Below are positions 1 to 5,214 of a stretch of DNA of 5,214 bases, in pieces (the stretch's first letter is position 1; every line of letters begins with the position of its first letter). The stretch comes from Methanoregula sp. GTDB taxonomy: Archaea > Halobacteriota > Methanomicrobia > Methanomicrobiales > Methanospirillaceae. The position numbers and the translations under genes are program-made. The stretch covers positions 6,760 to 11,973 of the forward strand of contig PNBP01000017.1 of the NCBI GenBank assembly GCA_003136075.1, in the 5' to 3' direction. The notes below the pieces were generated by a model. It was not told the origin of the DNA, did not search any database, and was given only the letters and a program-made list of their open reading frames with translations.

Positions 1-661
1 TGACGGCTGCGGCCCCATCCGTGATGGGCGAGCAGTCAAAGAGCCGGAGGGGTTCGGCAACCATGGTGGATCTCATCACGGTGTCAAGGGTAATCTCCTG
101 CTGGAACTGGGCAATTGGGTTGCGGGCACCGTTATAATGGTTCTTCACCGCGACCTGTGCCAGCTGCTCGCGGGTCATGGAGTACTTGTGCATGTAATCG
201 GTTGCGATCATCGCATACAGTCCGGGGAACGTCGCGCCGACAAATCCTTCCCATTCGCGGTCCGCTGCACCGGTGAGAGCGTCCGTGCTCGCGCCGGGTT
301 CGACATCGGTCATCTTCTCGACTCCTGCTGCGACGACAATATCTTCCATGCCGCTTGCCACCGCAATCACGGCCTGCCGGAAGGCAAGACCTCCGGAGGC
401 ACAGGCCGCCTCGACCCGGGTCGAAGGGATATGACGGGTTGCCATACCCGCGTAGTCCGCGATAAGGGCACCGATGTGCTCCTGCTCGATGAACCGGCCG
501 GCACTCATGTTGCCGACATACATCGCATCAATCTTTTCCCCGGAAAGCTGGGCGTCTTCAAGGGCGAGTGCCCCTGCCTCGACAAAGAGGTCGCGGAACG
601 AACTCTCCCACTTCTCGCCAAATCTGGTGCAGCCTACACCAATCACTGCTACGTCTCTCAT
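1..661 (-). CDS. archaeal thiolase (acetyl-CoA C-acetyltransferase), partial, 3' end beyond the window
   Basis: Condenses two acetyl-CoA to acetoacetyl-CoA, the first step of the archaeal mevalonate route to isoprenoid lipids, in the cytoplasm. The visible 220 residues start [18 protein letters not shown], typical of the archaeal/SCP-x-like thiolase branch, and carry the catalytic nucleophile Cys87 in VEAACASGG, followed by [12 protein letters not shown] and, near the edge, [12 protein letters not shown]. The second-half thiolase motifs (GHP and the CGG cysteine) lie outside the window, so catalytic completeness cannot be judged. The start ATG (661-659) overlaps the HMG-CoA synthase TGA as ATGA and is preceded by a GGTGAT Shine-Dalgarno (673-668) at 6 nt, so translation is likely coupled. 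In archaea this thiolase forms a complex with HMG-CoA synthase through a DUF35 protein, which family context predicts just past the left edge. The family call is firm; substrate specificity for acetyl-CoA rests on the neighbour. Confidence 0.93.
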   Translation of the reverse strand, partial: MRDVAVIGVGCTRFGEKWESSFRDLFVEAGALALEDAQLSGEKIDAMYVGNMSAGRFIEQEHIGALIADYAGMATRHIPSTRVEAACASGGLAFRQAVIAVASGMEDIVVAAGVEKMTDVEPGASTDALTGAADREWEGFVGATFPGLYAMIATDYMHKYSMTREQLAQVAVKNHYNGARNPIAQFQQEITLDTVMRSTMVAEPLRLFDCSPITDGAAAV

Positions 662-1710
662 ACCTGCATCACCAGTTTTCCCTTGTGTTTCGCGTACTTT
701 GCATAGTCCAGGTAGATGGGATTCTCTAAGAGTTTTTCAACTCCCGGAGCTGCGTCACGGTTGAACATGTCTGACTCGATTGCGTCAGTGACGGTTATGT
801 CAAAGGCATCGCTGCCGGCACCTGATCCAAACGAGCAGACAAAGATCGTGTCGCCCGGTTTTGCGATATCAAGCGTTGCTGCAAGGCCGATGGGCGAGGC
901 GCCGGAGTACGTGTTCCCGAGGTGCGGGACAACAAGGCCCGGCTTGATCTGCTCGGGTTTGAACCCGAGATCCTTTGCCGCCTTCTGCGGGAACTTCGCG
1001 TTTGGCTGGTGGAAGACCGCATACGTGAAATCCTTGGGGCTCTTTTTGGTCTGCTCGAAAAGGAGGTTGCTTGCACCCTTTACGTGTTTGAAATACCCGG
1101 GGTCACCGGTAAACCGCCCGCCATGGCGGGGGTAGTCCTGTCCTTCACGTCTCCAGAAGTCAGGAGTATCGGTTGTGAACGAGCAGGTATGGTTGATCGT
1201 TGCTATCGGGTTGTCGTTCCCGATTATATACGCCGCTCCACCAGCTGCTGCCGTATATTCGAGCGCGTCGCTGGGAGCACCCTGCGAAACATCGGAACCA
1301 ATGGCAAGCCCGTACGTGACCATGTGACTTTTCACCAGTCCCATGCATGTCTGGATTGCGGCAGTTCCTGCCTTGCAGGCAAACTCGTAATCGGCGGCGG
1401 TCATGTTGGGTGTCGCACCGATTGCCTCGCCCACCGTGCATGCAGTTGGTTTTACCGCGTAGGGGTGGGATTCGCTCCCCACATATACGGCACCGATCTT
1501 ATGGGTATCGATCTTCCTACGCAGCAGTGCGTTCCGTGCTGCTTCGACCGCAATCGTTGCGGCATCCTCATCGAGATCGGGAACCGATTTCTCAAAAACA
1601 CCCAGTCCTCCTGAGATATCTTCGGCATTTGCGCCCCAGACTCTTGCGATCTCCTCAACCTTAATCCGGTATCTCGGTATATACACACCGTAGGTAATGA
1701 TGCCTACCAT
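658..1710 (-). CDS. archaeal hydroxymethylglutaryl-CoA synthase
   Basis: Condenses acetyl-CoA with acetoacetyl-CoA to HMG-CoA, the second step of the mevalonate pathway (symbols mvaS or hmgB are used in different genomes). At 350 residues it has the usual archaeal length. The Glu-Cys-His triad is visible: Glu80 in [15 protein letters not shown], Cys112 in [13 protein letters not shown] and His234 in [11 protein letters not shown], with the family motifs [13 protein letters not shown] (265-277) and [12 protein letters not shown] (292-303). The start ATG lies 7 nt inside the upstream regulator gene and has a GAGGG ribosome site (1722-1718) at 7 nt. The end overlaps the thiolase start. Biochemically characterised archaeal homologues pass the thiolase product directly to this enzyme, which makes the unfavourable thiolase equilibrium workable; the overlap here fits stoichiometric co-production. 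No key residue is missing. Confusion with bacterial FabH/KAS III is unlikely given the [12 protein letters not shown] and DAFDITV segments. Confidence 0.96.
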   Translation of the reverse strand: MVGIITYGVYIPRYRIKVEEIARVWGANAEDISGGLGVFEKSVPDLDEDAATIAVEAARNALLRRKIDTHKIGAVYVGSESHPYAVKPTACTVGEAIGATPNMTAADYEFACKAGTAAIQTCMGLVKSHMVTYGLAIGSDVSQGAPSDALEYTAAAGGAAYIIGNDNPIATINHTCSFTTDTPDFWRREGQDYPRHGGRFTGDPGYFKHVKGASNLLFEQTKKSPKDFTYAVFHQPNAKFPQKAAKDLGFKPEQIKPGLVVPHLGNTYSGASPIGLAATLDIAKPGDTIFVCSFGSGAGSDAFDITVTDAIESDMFNRDAAPGVEKLLENPIYLDYAKYAKHKGKLVMQV

Positions 1711-2414
1711 TGTTTTTCCCTCAACGTACTCACTATTTTGTCAATATCCATGCCCGTGCACAGCACCGTGATATGATCACGGTTTGCCATTTTTTCCACG
1801 ATCGGGTGGACGTCGGCAGACTCGATTCCCTGGAGCACCACGCACCGTGGCTTGAACGGCGTGACCCGGATCGCCACCATCGGCGACTTCCCCGTAGAAA
1901 CGTTGGTAAAAATCAGGACGCGCTCCGTGCTCCATCCATAAATACGGTTGAACTCGTTGCTCGACAGCTGCATAATGGCATTCAGGCTGTTTACGACCGT
2001 GTAGCCGAAGATGGACTGATCTGTCGATCCGCACAGGAGCGTGCACCCGATCGCGTCAGTGAGTTCTTTGAGCGCGATCGGGTTTTCATACTCGTGGAGA
2101 TCGTAGATCACATCGTCGACCACGTTCGAGAAGAGCATGGTTGAAAATTTTTCAATTTGTTTGCCGCCTTTCTCCTCGTCAATAGCGAGGAGCGCATCGA
2201 CTATTTTGCCGACAACAGCGGTCCCGGGACTTTTTCTCCGCCCGCTTTCGTAATCACTGATCACGGACGGGGAAATGCTGAGGCGATCCGAAAGGACGCC
2301 GGGTGCAATTTCAAAGTTCTGGCGCCACTTTTTCAGCGCAAGCCCCGGTGAGTCCGACAGGGTAATTTCACCCGCCATCTTTTCGGCGAGCTGGTTACGC
2401 ACTCCGGAATTCAT
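1704..2414 (-). CDS. XRE-type helix-turn-helix transcriptional regulator (COG1709-like) heading the mevalonate operon
   Basis: Predicted DNA-binding regulator of 236 residues. Residues 24-75 form a Cro/C1-type helix-turn-helix ([10 protein letters not shown], then the recognition-helix region [18 protein letters not shown]). The remainder (about 85-236) is a conserved archaeal domain with no motif I can assign; it contains [39 protein letters not shown] and a C-terminal [12 protein letters not shown], looks like an alpha/beta effector domain, and has no membrane segment. Three in-frame starts exist: TTG 2426, ATG 2420, ATG 2414. I chose 2414 because the TATA box at 2439-2446 predicts transcription starting near 2416, which gives a leaderless message; 2420 remains possible. 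The gene overlaps HMG-CoA synthase by 7 nt. Proteins of this type sit beside HMG-CoA synthase in other archaea as I recall (e.g. Methanocaldococcus jannaschii), so control of isoprenoid synthesis, possibly by sensing a pathway metabolite, is inferred but unproven. Confidence 0.88.
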   Translation of the reverse strand: MNSGVRNQLAEKMAGEITLSDSPGLALKKWRQNFEIAPGVLSDRLSISPSVISDYESGRRKSPGTAVVGKIVDALLAIDEEKGGKQIEKFSTMLFSNVVDDVIYDLHEYENPIALKELTDAIGCTLLCGSTDQSIFGYTVVNSLNAIMQLSSNEFNRIYGWSTERVLIFTNVSTGKSPMVAIRVTPFKPRCVVLQGIESADVHPIVEKMANRDHITVLCTGMDIDKIVSTLREKQW

Positions 2415-2438
2415 ACTCATGATCAAGAACCCGTGGTG

Positions 2439-2446
2439 TTATATAA
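2439..2446 (-). promoter_or_regulatory. TATA box of the regulator-HMGCS-thiolase operon
   Basis: TTATATAA, itself palindromic, is centred about 28 nt upstream of ATG 2414 and 22 nt upstream of ATG 2420. Archaeal TATA boxes sit about 26-27 nt before the transcription start, so the message should start near 2416 and be leaderless or nearly so. No Shine-Dalgarno is present before either ATG, which agrees. All three genes read on this strand overlap, so this is probably the only promoter for them in the window. Confidence 0.7.
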
Positions 2447-2450
2447 CTAA

Positions 2451-2464
2451 CGAACATGCATTCG
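2451..2464. promoter_or_regulatory. possible operator: CGAA-N6-TTCG inverted repeat next to the lipid-operon TATA box
   Basis: CGAA (2451-2454) and TTCG (2461-2464) form a short dyad that includes ATGCAT (2456-2461). Read for the minus-strand operon it begins 5 nt upstream of TTATATAA, overlapping the transcription factor B recognition position, where a bound repressor would block initiation. A 4-bp arm repeat is weak evidence and could arise by chance. Confidence 0.25.
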
Positions 2465-2507
2465 ACATCAAACGAAAGCCAACGGGAAGACTGAACAAAG
2501 GTAATCC

Positions 2508-2518
2508 ATAAATAATAA
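2508..2518 (+). promoter_or_regulatory. TATA box of the riboflavin operon
   Basis: ATAAATAATAA is centred near 2512, about 27 nt before the ribK ATG (2539), so transcription should begin at or within a few bases of the start codon. The absence of a Shine-Dalgarno before that ATG fits a leaderless message. An 8-bp direct repeat ATAAGCAT (2515-2522 and 2533-2540) overlaps the box and the start region and could be a regulator contact, though it is short. Confidence 0.65.
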
Positions 2519-2538
2519 GCATCCCAATTTTGATAAGC

Positions 2539-3207
2539 ATGGTACTGGCTGAGGATCTGGAATGTCTCAAGGCAATTGCTCTCATGGGCGGGTGCCGTGG
2601 TTCTGTTATGGTCTCTTCGCAGGTTATCGGAGAAGCGCTTACGGCAAGTCCGCAGACGGCCTCACGGCGGATCCGGGCACTGGAAAGCCAGGCCTTGATC
2701 ACCCGGACGATGAGACCGGATGGCCAGCATATAACCGTCACAACGGCCGGCGAGGAAGCCCTCCGGCGCGAGTACGCGGATTACTGCCGGTTGTTCGCGC
2801 ACGATGGCGCTCATTACGTGATGAGCGGTACCGTGATCAACGGTCTTGGCGAAGGGCGCTACTACATGAGCCTTGAGCCGTACAAAAAACAGTTTCTCCG
2901 CCTGCTCGGGTTTGAGCCCTTCCCCGGGACACTTAACCTGCGCCTGTCCGGGCAAAGTATCCCGACGCGCAAGAAGTTGGAGACGCAGGAATGGATCACG
3001 ATACACGGGTTTTCTGCAGAGGGGCGCACCTTTGGGGACGTCCGCTGCCTGCCCTGCCGGATCAACGACATTCCCTGTGGGATTGTCGTGCCCGGGAGGA
3101 CCCATTACCCGGAGGATATTGTTGAAGTGATCGCGGGTGTGGGCTTACGTGAATCGCTTGGAATAAAGGAACATGATCTGGTGAACGTGGAAGTTGCACA
3201 TGATTGA
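2539..3207 (+). CDS. ribK: winged-helix / CTP-dependent riboflavin kinase fusion (RbkR/RibK type)
   Basis: Phosphorylates riboflavin to FMN using CTP, an archaea-specific kinase unrelated to bacterial RibF, and probably also represses riboflavin genes. Of 222 residues, about 1-80 form a winged helix with VIGEALTASPQTASRRIRALESQGLI-like spacing (28-54) and a wing at DGQHITVTTAGEEALRR. Residues about 92-222 are the DUF120 kinase: the glycine-rich NGLGEGRYYMS (101-111), GFEPFPGTLNLRLSG (124-138) with the metal/nucleotide-binding PGTLN, GRTFGDVRCLPC (162-173) and a C-terminal THYPEDIVEVIA (188-199). The same two-domain architecture was characterised as RbkR, a bifunctional regulator-kinase of archaeal flavin metabolism. 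ATG 2539 is preferred over TTG 2530 because of the TATA spacing. It overlaps ribB by 8 nt. The kinase call is very secure; DNA binding is inferred from the intact-looking N-terminal domain and from family work. Confidence 0.94.
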   Translation: MVLAEDLECLKAIALMGGCRGSVMVSSQVIGEALTASPQTASRRIRALESQALITRTMRPDGQHITVTTAGEEALRREYADYCRLFAHDGAHYVMSGTVINGLGEGRYYMSLEPYKKQFLRLLGFEPFPGTLNLRLSGQSIPTRKKLETQEWITIHGFSAEGRTFGDVRCLPCRINDIPCGIVVPGRTHYPEDIVEVIAGVGLRESLGIKEHDLVNVEVAHD

Positions 3208-3877
3208 CGAAGCAATAACAGCATTACGGGATGGCAGGTTTATCCTGCTGTACGATTTCGATGACAGGGAAGGCGAAACAGATTTTGCAATACGGTCGGA
3301 TGCGGTGACCCCCCGTCATATCCTCCAGATGAGAAAGGATGGCGGCGGACTCATCTGCACGGCAGTCCACCCCCTTGCGGCACAGCGCCTCGGTCTCCCG
3401 TTTGCCAGTGACGTCCTGCAGGGTACCCACGTTGCCGAACAGGCAGGTGACATTCCCTATGACCGCAAGAACCACTCCTCGTTCTCGCTCTGGGTGAACC
3501 ATCGCAATACCTTCACGGGTATCACCGACCGGGACCGGGCACTCACGATTACGGCAATTGCCGAGCAGGTCAAAAAGTCCCTCAATGGCGGTGGCGCGAA
3601 TTTCAATGCCAGTTTCCGGACACCGGGGCATTGTGCACTCCTCCGGGCAGCAGACCAGTTGCTTGATCAGCGCAAAGGACAGACCGAACTATCCGTTGCA
3701 CTTGCAGACATGGCAGGGATCACGCCATCGATTACGATCTGCGAGATGCTGGACGATGAATCCGGCTATGCGCTTTCAAAAGTTGATGCACAGGTATACG
3801 CAAAAAAGCACCGGCTGGTCTTTATCGAAGGCAGTGAAGTGCTCGAGCGGTGGGAAACTGAAAAGACCAAAAAATAA
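3200..3877 (+). CDS. ribB: 3,4-dihydroxy-2-butanone 4-phosphate synthase, archaeal type
   Basis: Converts ribulose 5-phosphate to 3,4-dihydroxy-2-butanone 4-phosphate plus formate, supplying the four-carbon unit of riboflavin and hence FMN, FAD and, in methanogens, the F420 relatives that share pathway intermediates. The 225 residues match the archaeal stand-alone enzyme in length; there is no fused GTP cyclohydrolase II domain. Visible motifs: YDFDDREGETD (18-28) with acidic metal ligands, GGGLICTA (48-55), the FTGITDRDRALTI loop (105-117), FRTPGHCALLRA (139-150) with the metal-binding His144, and ICEML (180-184) with catalytic Glu182. The ATG lies inside ribK, so translation is probably coupled; no strong ribosome site precedes it (GGAAG at 3189-3193 is the best). 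The in-frame TTG at 3194 is less likely. The stop sits within the terminator hairpin. Co-transcription with ribK suggests feedback by the kinase-regulator. Confidence 0.95.
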   Translation: MIDEAITALRDGRFILLYDFDDREGETDFAIRSDAVTPRHILQMRKDGGGLICTAVHPLAAQRLGLPFASDVLQGTHVAEQAGDIPYDRKNHSSFSLWVNHRNTFTGITDRDRALTITAIAEQVKKSLNGGGANFNASFRTPGHCALLRAADQLLDQRKGQTELSVALADMAGITPSITICEMLDDESGYALSKVDAQVYAKKHRLVFIEGSEVLERWETEKTKK

Positions 3878-3898
3878 TTATTATCTTCCGGTCTTTTC
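3860..3898. terminator. bidirectional terminator hairpin between ribB and the TrmB-family gene
   Basis: GAAAAGACC (3860-3868) and GGTCTTTTC (3890-3898) form a perfect 9-bp inverted repeat around a 21-nt A/T-rich loop that contains the ribB stop codon (3875-3877). Read on the plus strand, the stem's 3' arm ends in TTTT and a second TTTT follows at 3907-3910. Read on the minus strand, the arm is followed by the same pattern and the loop supplies a six-T run (3874-3869). Archaeal transcription ends mainly at T-rich tracts, so both convergent genes could end here. The stem's lower part is A/T-rich and the loop is long, so the T tracts may matter more than the hairpin. Confidence 0.55.
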
Positions 3899-3931
3899 TA
3901 ACCTTGTTTTCCCATAACAAATGGATTACAC

Positions 3932-4780
3932 TCACTTTTTCTTTTGAGCGGATGGTCGGGGGAAGAGAATTTCCTCGCCATCGATAAGCCGTTTCCAGTT
4001 GAGCTGACTGATCATCTTCATCTGGTAGATCGCGCCCTTGTTCTTGGTATTGAGGACTGAGACGCTGCCGGAGAAAAACGGCGGGATCATGAGGAGTTCC
4101 TCATCGTCCACGATCAGTTCAAGGATATTTTCAAAGTTCATGAATTTGTGGACATCAGCAAATCCCGGAGGTGCAAATGGAGGCGGAACTAAAAATTTTT
4201 CCGATGAAATAACATGGATATCTGCATTTTTTCCCGGAAATAAATCATGCAGTTTTTTTTCAAGACCCGGGGAATCAGATATCACGATGAGTTGCAACGA
4301 AACATCCCTGGTTTTAATGTTCTCAATGAACTGAAGGTACCGTTCTCCGAACATACAATAAATACGGGTCTTTGCTTTTCCGAAAAGCTCACGGATTTTA
4401 TACTCGATGTTGGCGTCTCCGTAAATTGTCCAGAGCGCATCTTCCTTGTCGGTGCGTACCTTCTCTTTCTCCAGTTTTTTTAGTGCCGCTAGTGCCAGGT
4501 CTGCTGCCCTCTTGTGTTTTCCCATGAGGAGGTCGATGGCCATTTCCGGAGAGATCGCGCTGTACCGTGCCGGTTTTGAGATTCTTTTCACTGCAAGTCC
4601 CCTATCTGCAAGCTGATCCAGCGCCTCGTACACGCTTGGCTTAGAGATAGAGAGAAAATCTATGATCTCCTTTGCTTCTGCATTGTCGTACAGGACCAGC
4701 GTGGCATATACACTCGCTTCATAGTTGGACAATCCGAGATCATTGAGCGATTTTACAAGAGATGCGGGAATGCTCTCCAT
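3932..4780 (-). CDS. TrmB-family transcriptional regulator
   Basis: Predicted DNA-binding regulator of 282 residues. Residues about 10-75 are a TrmB-type winged helix (LGLSNYEASVYATLV, then ISKPSVYEALDQLADRGLAVKR, the typical recognition helix and wing). A lysine/alanine-rich helix at 88-112 probably forms the dimerising coiled coil. Residues about 115-265 (IRELFGKAKTRIYCMFGERY, LQLIVISDSPGLEKKLHDLF, and the end ISQLNWKRLIDGEEILF) have the layout of the phospholipase-D-like fold of TrmB effector regions. The separate sugar-binding domain of the longer Thermococcales TrmB proteins is absent, so a maltose/trehalose role should not be assumed. There is no Shine-Dalgarno before ATG 4780; an AT-rich element at 4804-4815 would place transcription at about 4783, giving a leaderless message. 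It is divergent from a surface-protein gene and shares with it an operator-like repeat pair, which suggests autoregulation and control of that locus. The ligand is unknown. Confidence 0.9.
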   Translation of the reverse strand: MESIPASLVKSLNDLGLSNYEASVYATLVLYDNAEAKEIIDFLSISKPSVYEALDQLADRGLAVKRISKPARYSAISPEMAIDLLMGKHKRAADLALAALKKLEKEKVRTDKEDALWTIYGDANIEYKIRELFGKAKTRIYCMFGERYLQFIENIKTRDVSLQLIVISDSPGLEKKLHDLFPGKNADIHVISSEKFLVPPPFAPPGFADVHKFMNFENILELIVDDEELLMIPPFFSGSVSVLNTKNKGAIYQMKMISQLNWKRLIDGEEILFPRPSAQKKK

Positions 4781-4799
4781 AGAGTAATTATGATTATTC

Positions 4800-4824
4800 A
4801 GTTGTTAAAAAATTTACTACTTAC
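4800..4824. promoter_or_regulatory. candidate operator copy 1, overlapping the TrmB-family gene promoter
   Basis: The stretch AAAAAATTTACTACT (4807-4821) recurs exactly at 4873-4887. In this copy the right half-site TTTACTACT is intact, while the left half AGTTGTTAA keeps 7 of the 9 bases of AGTAGTAAA at matching spacing. For the minus-strand gene, its AT core (4804-4815) is centred about 29 nt from the ATG, where a TATA box for a leaderless message would lie, and TTTACTACT occupies the transcription factor B side. Binding here should block initiation. Confidence 0.55.
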
Positions 4825-4858
4825 ATGGAAACATTTTAATCAAAGTACGCTAAACTTT

Positions 4859-4894
4859 ACATACAAGTAGTAAAAAAATTTACTACTAGTATGT
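4859..4894. promoter_or_regulatory. candidate operator copy 2: 36-bp near-perfect palindrome in the surface-gene promoter
   Basis: Arms AGTAGTAAA (4866-4874) and TTTACTACT (4879-4887) are separated by AAAA. After one mismatched pair (4865/4888) the symmetry resumes with ACATAC (4859-4864) and GTATGT (4889-4894). That gives 15 paired bases of 16 on each side of a 4-nt centre, too symmetrical to be chance. The AT core TAAAAAAATT (4871-4880) is also the best TATA candidate for the plus-strand gene at 4916, predicting a start near 4902, so a bound dimer would cover the promoter. The same half-site recurs in copy 1, 66 bp away. Confidence 0.72.
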
Positions 4895-4904
4895 GCCCAT
4901 TATT

Positions 4905-4910
4905 GAGGAA
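4905..4910 (+). promoter_or_regulatory. Shine-Dalgarno site deciding the start of the surface-protein gene
   Basis: GAGGAA ends 5 nt before ATG 4916, good archaeal spacing. The alternative in-frame ATG at 5000, which would give a more conventional signal peptide, has no such site. This favours 4916. Confidence 0.55.
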
Positions 4911-4915
4911 AATTC

Positions 4916-5214
4916 ATGACCCGATTGAAACAATACGACGCAGATGTCCGAACTATAATAAAAACAGAGAGTAATCCATGTGTTTTCGATATCTCTGCAA
5001 TGACGCGAGAGAACACGCATACCCTGGTACGTATCCCGTTGTTTATCGGGACTATACTGGCGATTTTTGCCCTTATTGCATCAGCTAGTGCATATGCGAC
5101 TCCCGAATCCATTGTTGCCTCCGGGAAAGTGTACGTGTCGGATATAACCTATGATCCGGCAGCATTTTTCTCCGGTGATACCGGCACGGTTGCGTTTGAT
5201 GTGACGAACGGGAA
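4916..5214 (+). CDS. secreted S-layer-like (COG1361/CARDB-type) protein, N-terminal part only
   Basis: The open frame continues past the right edge; 99 codons are visible. Residues about 39-56 (RIPLFIGTILAIFALIAS) are a hydrophobic signal-peptide core ending in SASAYA, with likely cleavage before TPES (about residue 62). The mature start, VASGKVYVSDITYDPAAFF followed by SGDTGTVAFDVTNG, matches the opening of archaeal COG1361/CARDB beta-sandwich proteins, where a 'TVxxxVTNGN' strand is typical. I therefore expect an exported envelope or adhesion-type protein. In other methanogens such proteins are often followed by an ABC exporter, which cannot be checked here. ATG 4916 has a ribosome site and a TATA candidate at the right distance but yields an unusually long, about 38-residue, charged region before the hydrophobic core. 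ATG 5000 (residue 29) gives a normal signal peptide, with CTATAATAAAAA near 4952-4963 as its possible TATA box. The start is therefore uncertain. Confidence 0.72.
   Translation, partial: MTRLKQYDADVRTIIKTESNPCVFDISAMTRENTHTLVRIPLFIGTILAIFALIASASAYATPESIVASGKVYVSDITYDPAAFFSGDTGTVAFDVTNG

Noticed and set aside
137..706. 189-codon plus-strand open frame
   Set aside because: It lies wholly opposite the thiolase and the end of HMG-CoA synthase, its sequence resembles no protein family I know, and it is explained by the codon structure of the GC-rich minus-strand genes.
1117..1130. Perfect 14-bp palindrome CCCGCCATGGCGGG
   Set aside because: It lies in the HMG-CoA synthase coding region at the conserved residues PRHGGRF, and GC-rich coding sequence yields such palindromes; no second copy was seen.
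922..1614. 230-codon plus-strand open frame opposite HMG-CoA synthase
   Set aside because: The opposite strand encodes a complete enzyme with its catalytic triad; the translation is cysteine/arginine-rich without motifs or a ribosome site, so it is an antisense shadow.
2662..3105. 147-codon minus-strand open frame opposite ribK
   Set aside because: It lies inside a clearly conserved kinase gene, and its own translation has no recognisable domain.
4842..4858. AAAGT / ACTTT inverted repeat between the two operator-like elements
   Set aside because: A 5-bp A/T-rich arm in an A/T-rich intergenic stretch is expected by chance and has no link to either promoter core.
4900..5112. 70-codon minus-strand open frame at the right edge
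   Set aside because: It is antisense to the signal-peptide region of the surface protein, with no ribosome site or recognisable motif.
1..5214. CRISPR array, tRNA, transposase or integrase signatures
   Set aside because: I looked for spaced direct repeats, terminal inverted repeats with a transposase frame and tRNA-like cloverleaf segments on both strands and found none; every long stretch is explained by housekeeping-type genes.

Overview
The window looks like ordinary chromosomal DNA of a methanogenic euryarchaeon, most probably of the order Methanomicrobiales (Methanoregula-like). That placement is an inference from gene content: an archaeal-type HMG-CoA synthase coupled to its thiolase, a CTP-dependent (DUF120) riboflavin kinase that exists only in archaea, a TrmB-family regulator, and the start of a COG1361/CARDB-like surface protein. 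Promoters are archaeal (TATA boxes about 27 nt from the start codons, giving mostly leaderless transcripts). I see no mobile element, CRISPR array, tRNA or rRNA.

Layout. (1) Positions 1-2414, minus strand: a tightly packed isoprenoid operon. A leaderless helix-turn-helix regulator (COG1709 type) overlaps archaeal HMG-CoA synthase by 7 nt, which overlaps the thiolase (acetyl-CoA C-acetyltransferase) through an ATGA junction. The thiolase runs off the left edge, where family context predicts the DUF35 scaffold protein. These enzymes make acetoacetyl-CoA and HMG-CoA, the entry to the mevalonate pathway for archaeal ether lipids. (2) A 124-nt divergent promoter region (2415-2538) with one TATA box for each side. 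(3) Positions 2539-3877, plus strand: a riboflavin/flavin operon, a winged-helix plus CTP-dependent riboflavin kinase fusion (RbkR/RibK architecture) overlapping by 8 nt the archaeal ribB (3,4-dihydroxy-2-butanone 4-phosphate synthase). (4) A short convergent gap whose 9-bp perfect hairpin straddles the ribB stop and probably terminates both sides. (5) Positions 3932-4780, minus strand: a TrmB-family regulator, divergent from (6) a secreted S-layer-like protein starting near 4916 and cut off by the right edge.

The most interesting unexplained structure is the 135-nt divergent region 4781-4915. It contains a 36-bp near-perfect palindrome and a second, half-degenerate copy 66 bp away. Each overlies the AT-rich segment that best fits the TATA box of one of the two divergent genes. 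This is a good candidate operator pair through which the TrmB-type protein controls itself and the surface-protein locus. Regulators recur through the window: an HTH protein leads the lipid operon, an HTH-kinase fusion leads the flavin operon, and a TrmB protein flanks the surface-protein gene.
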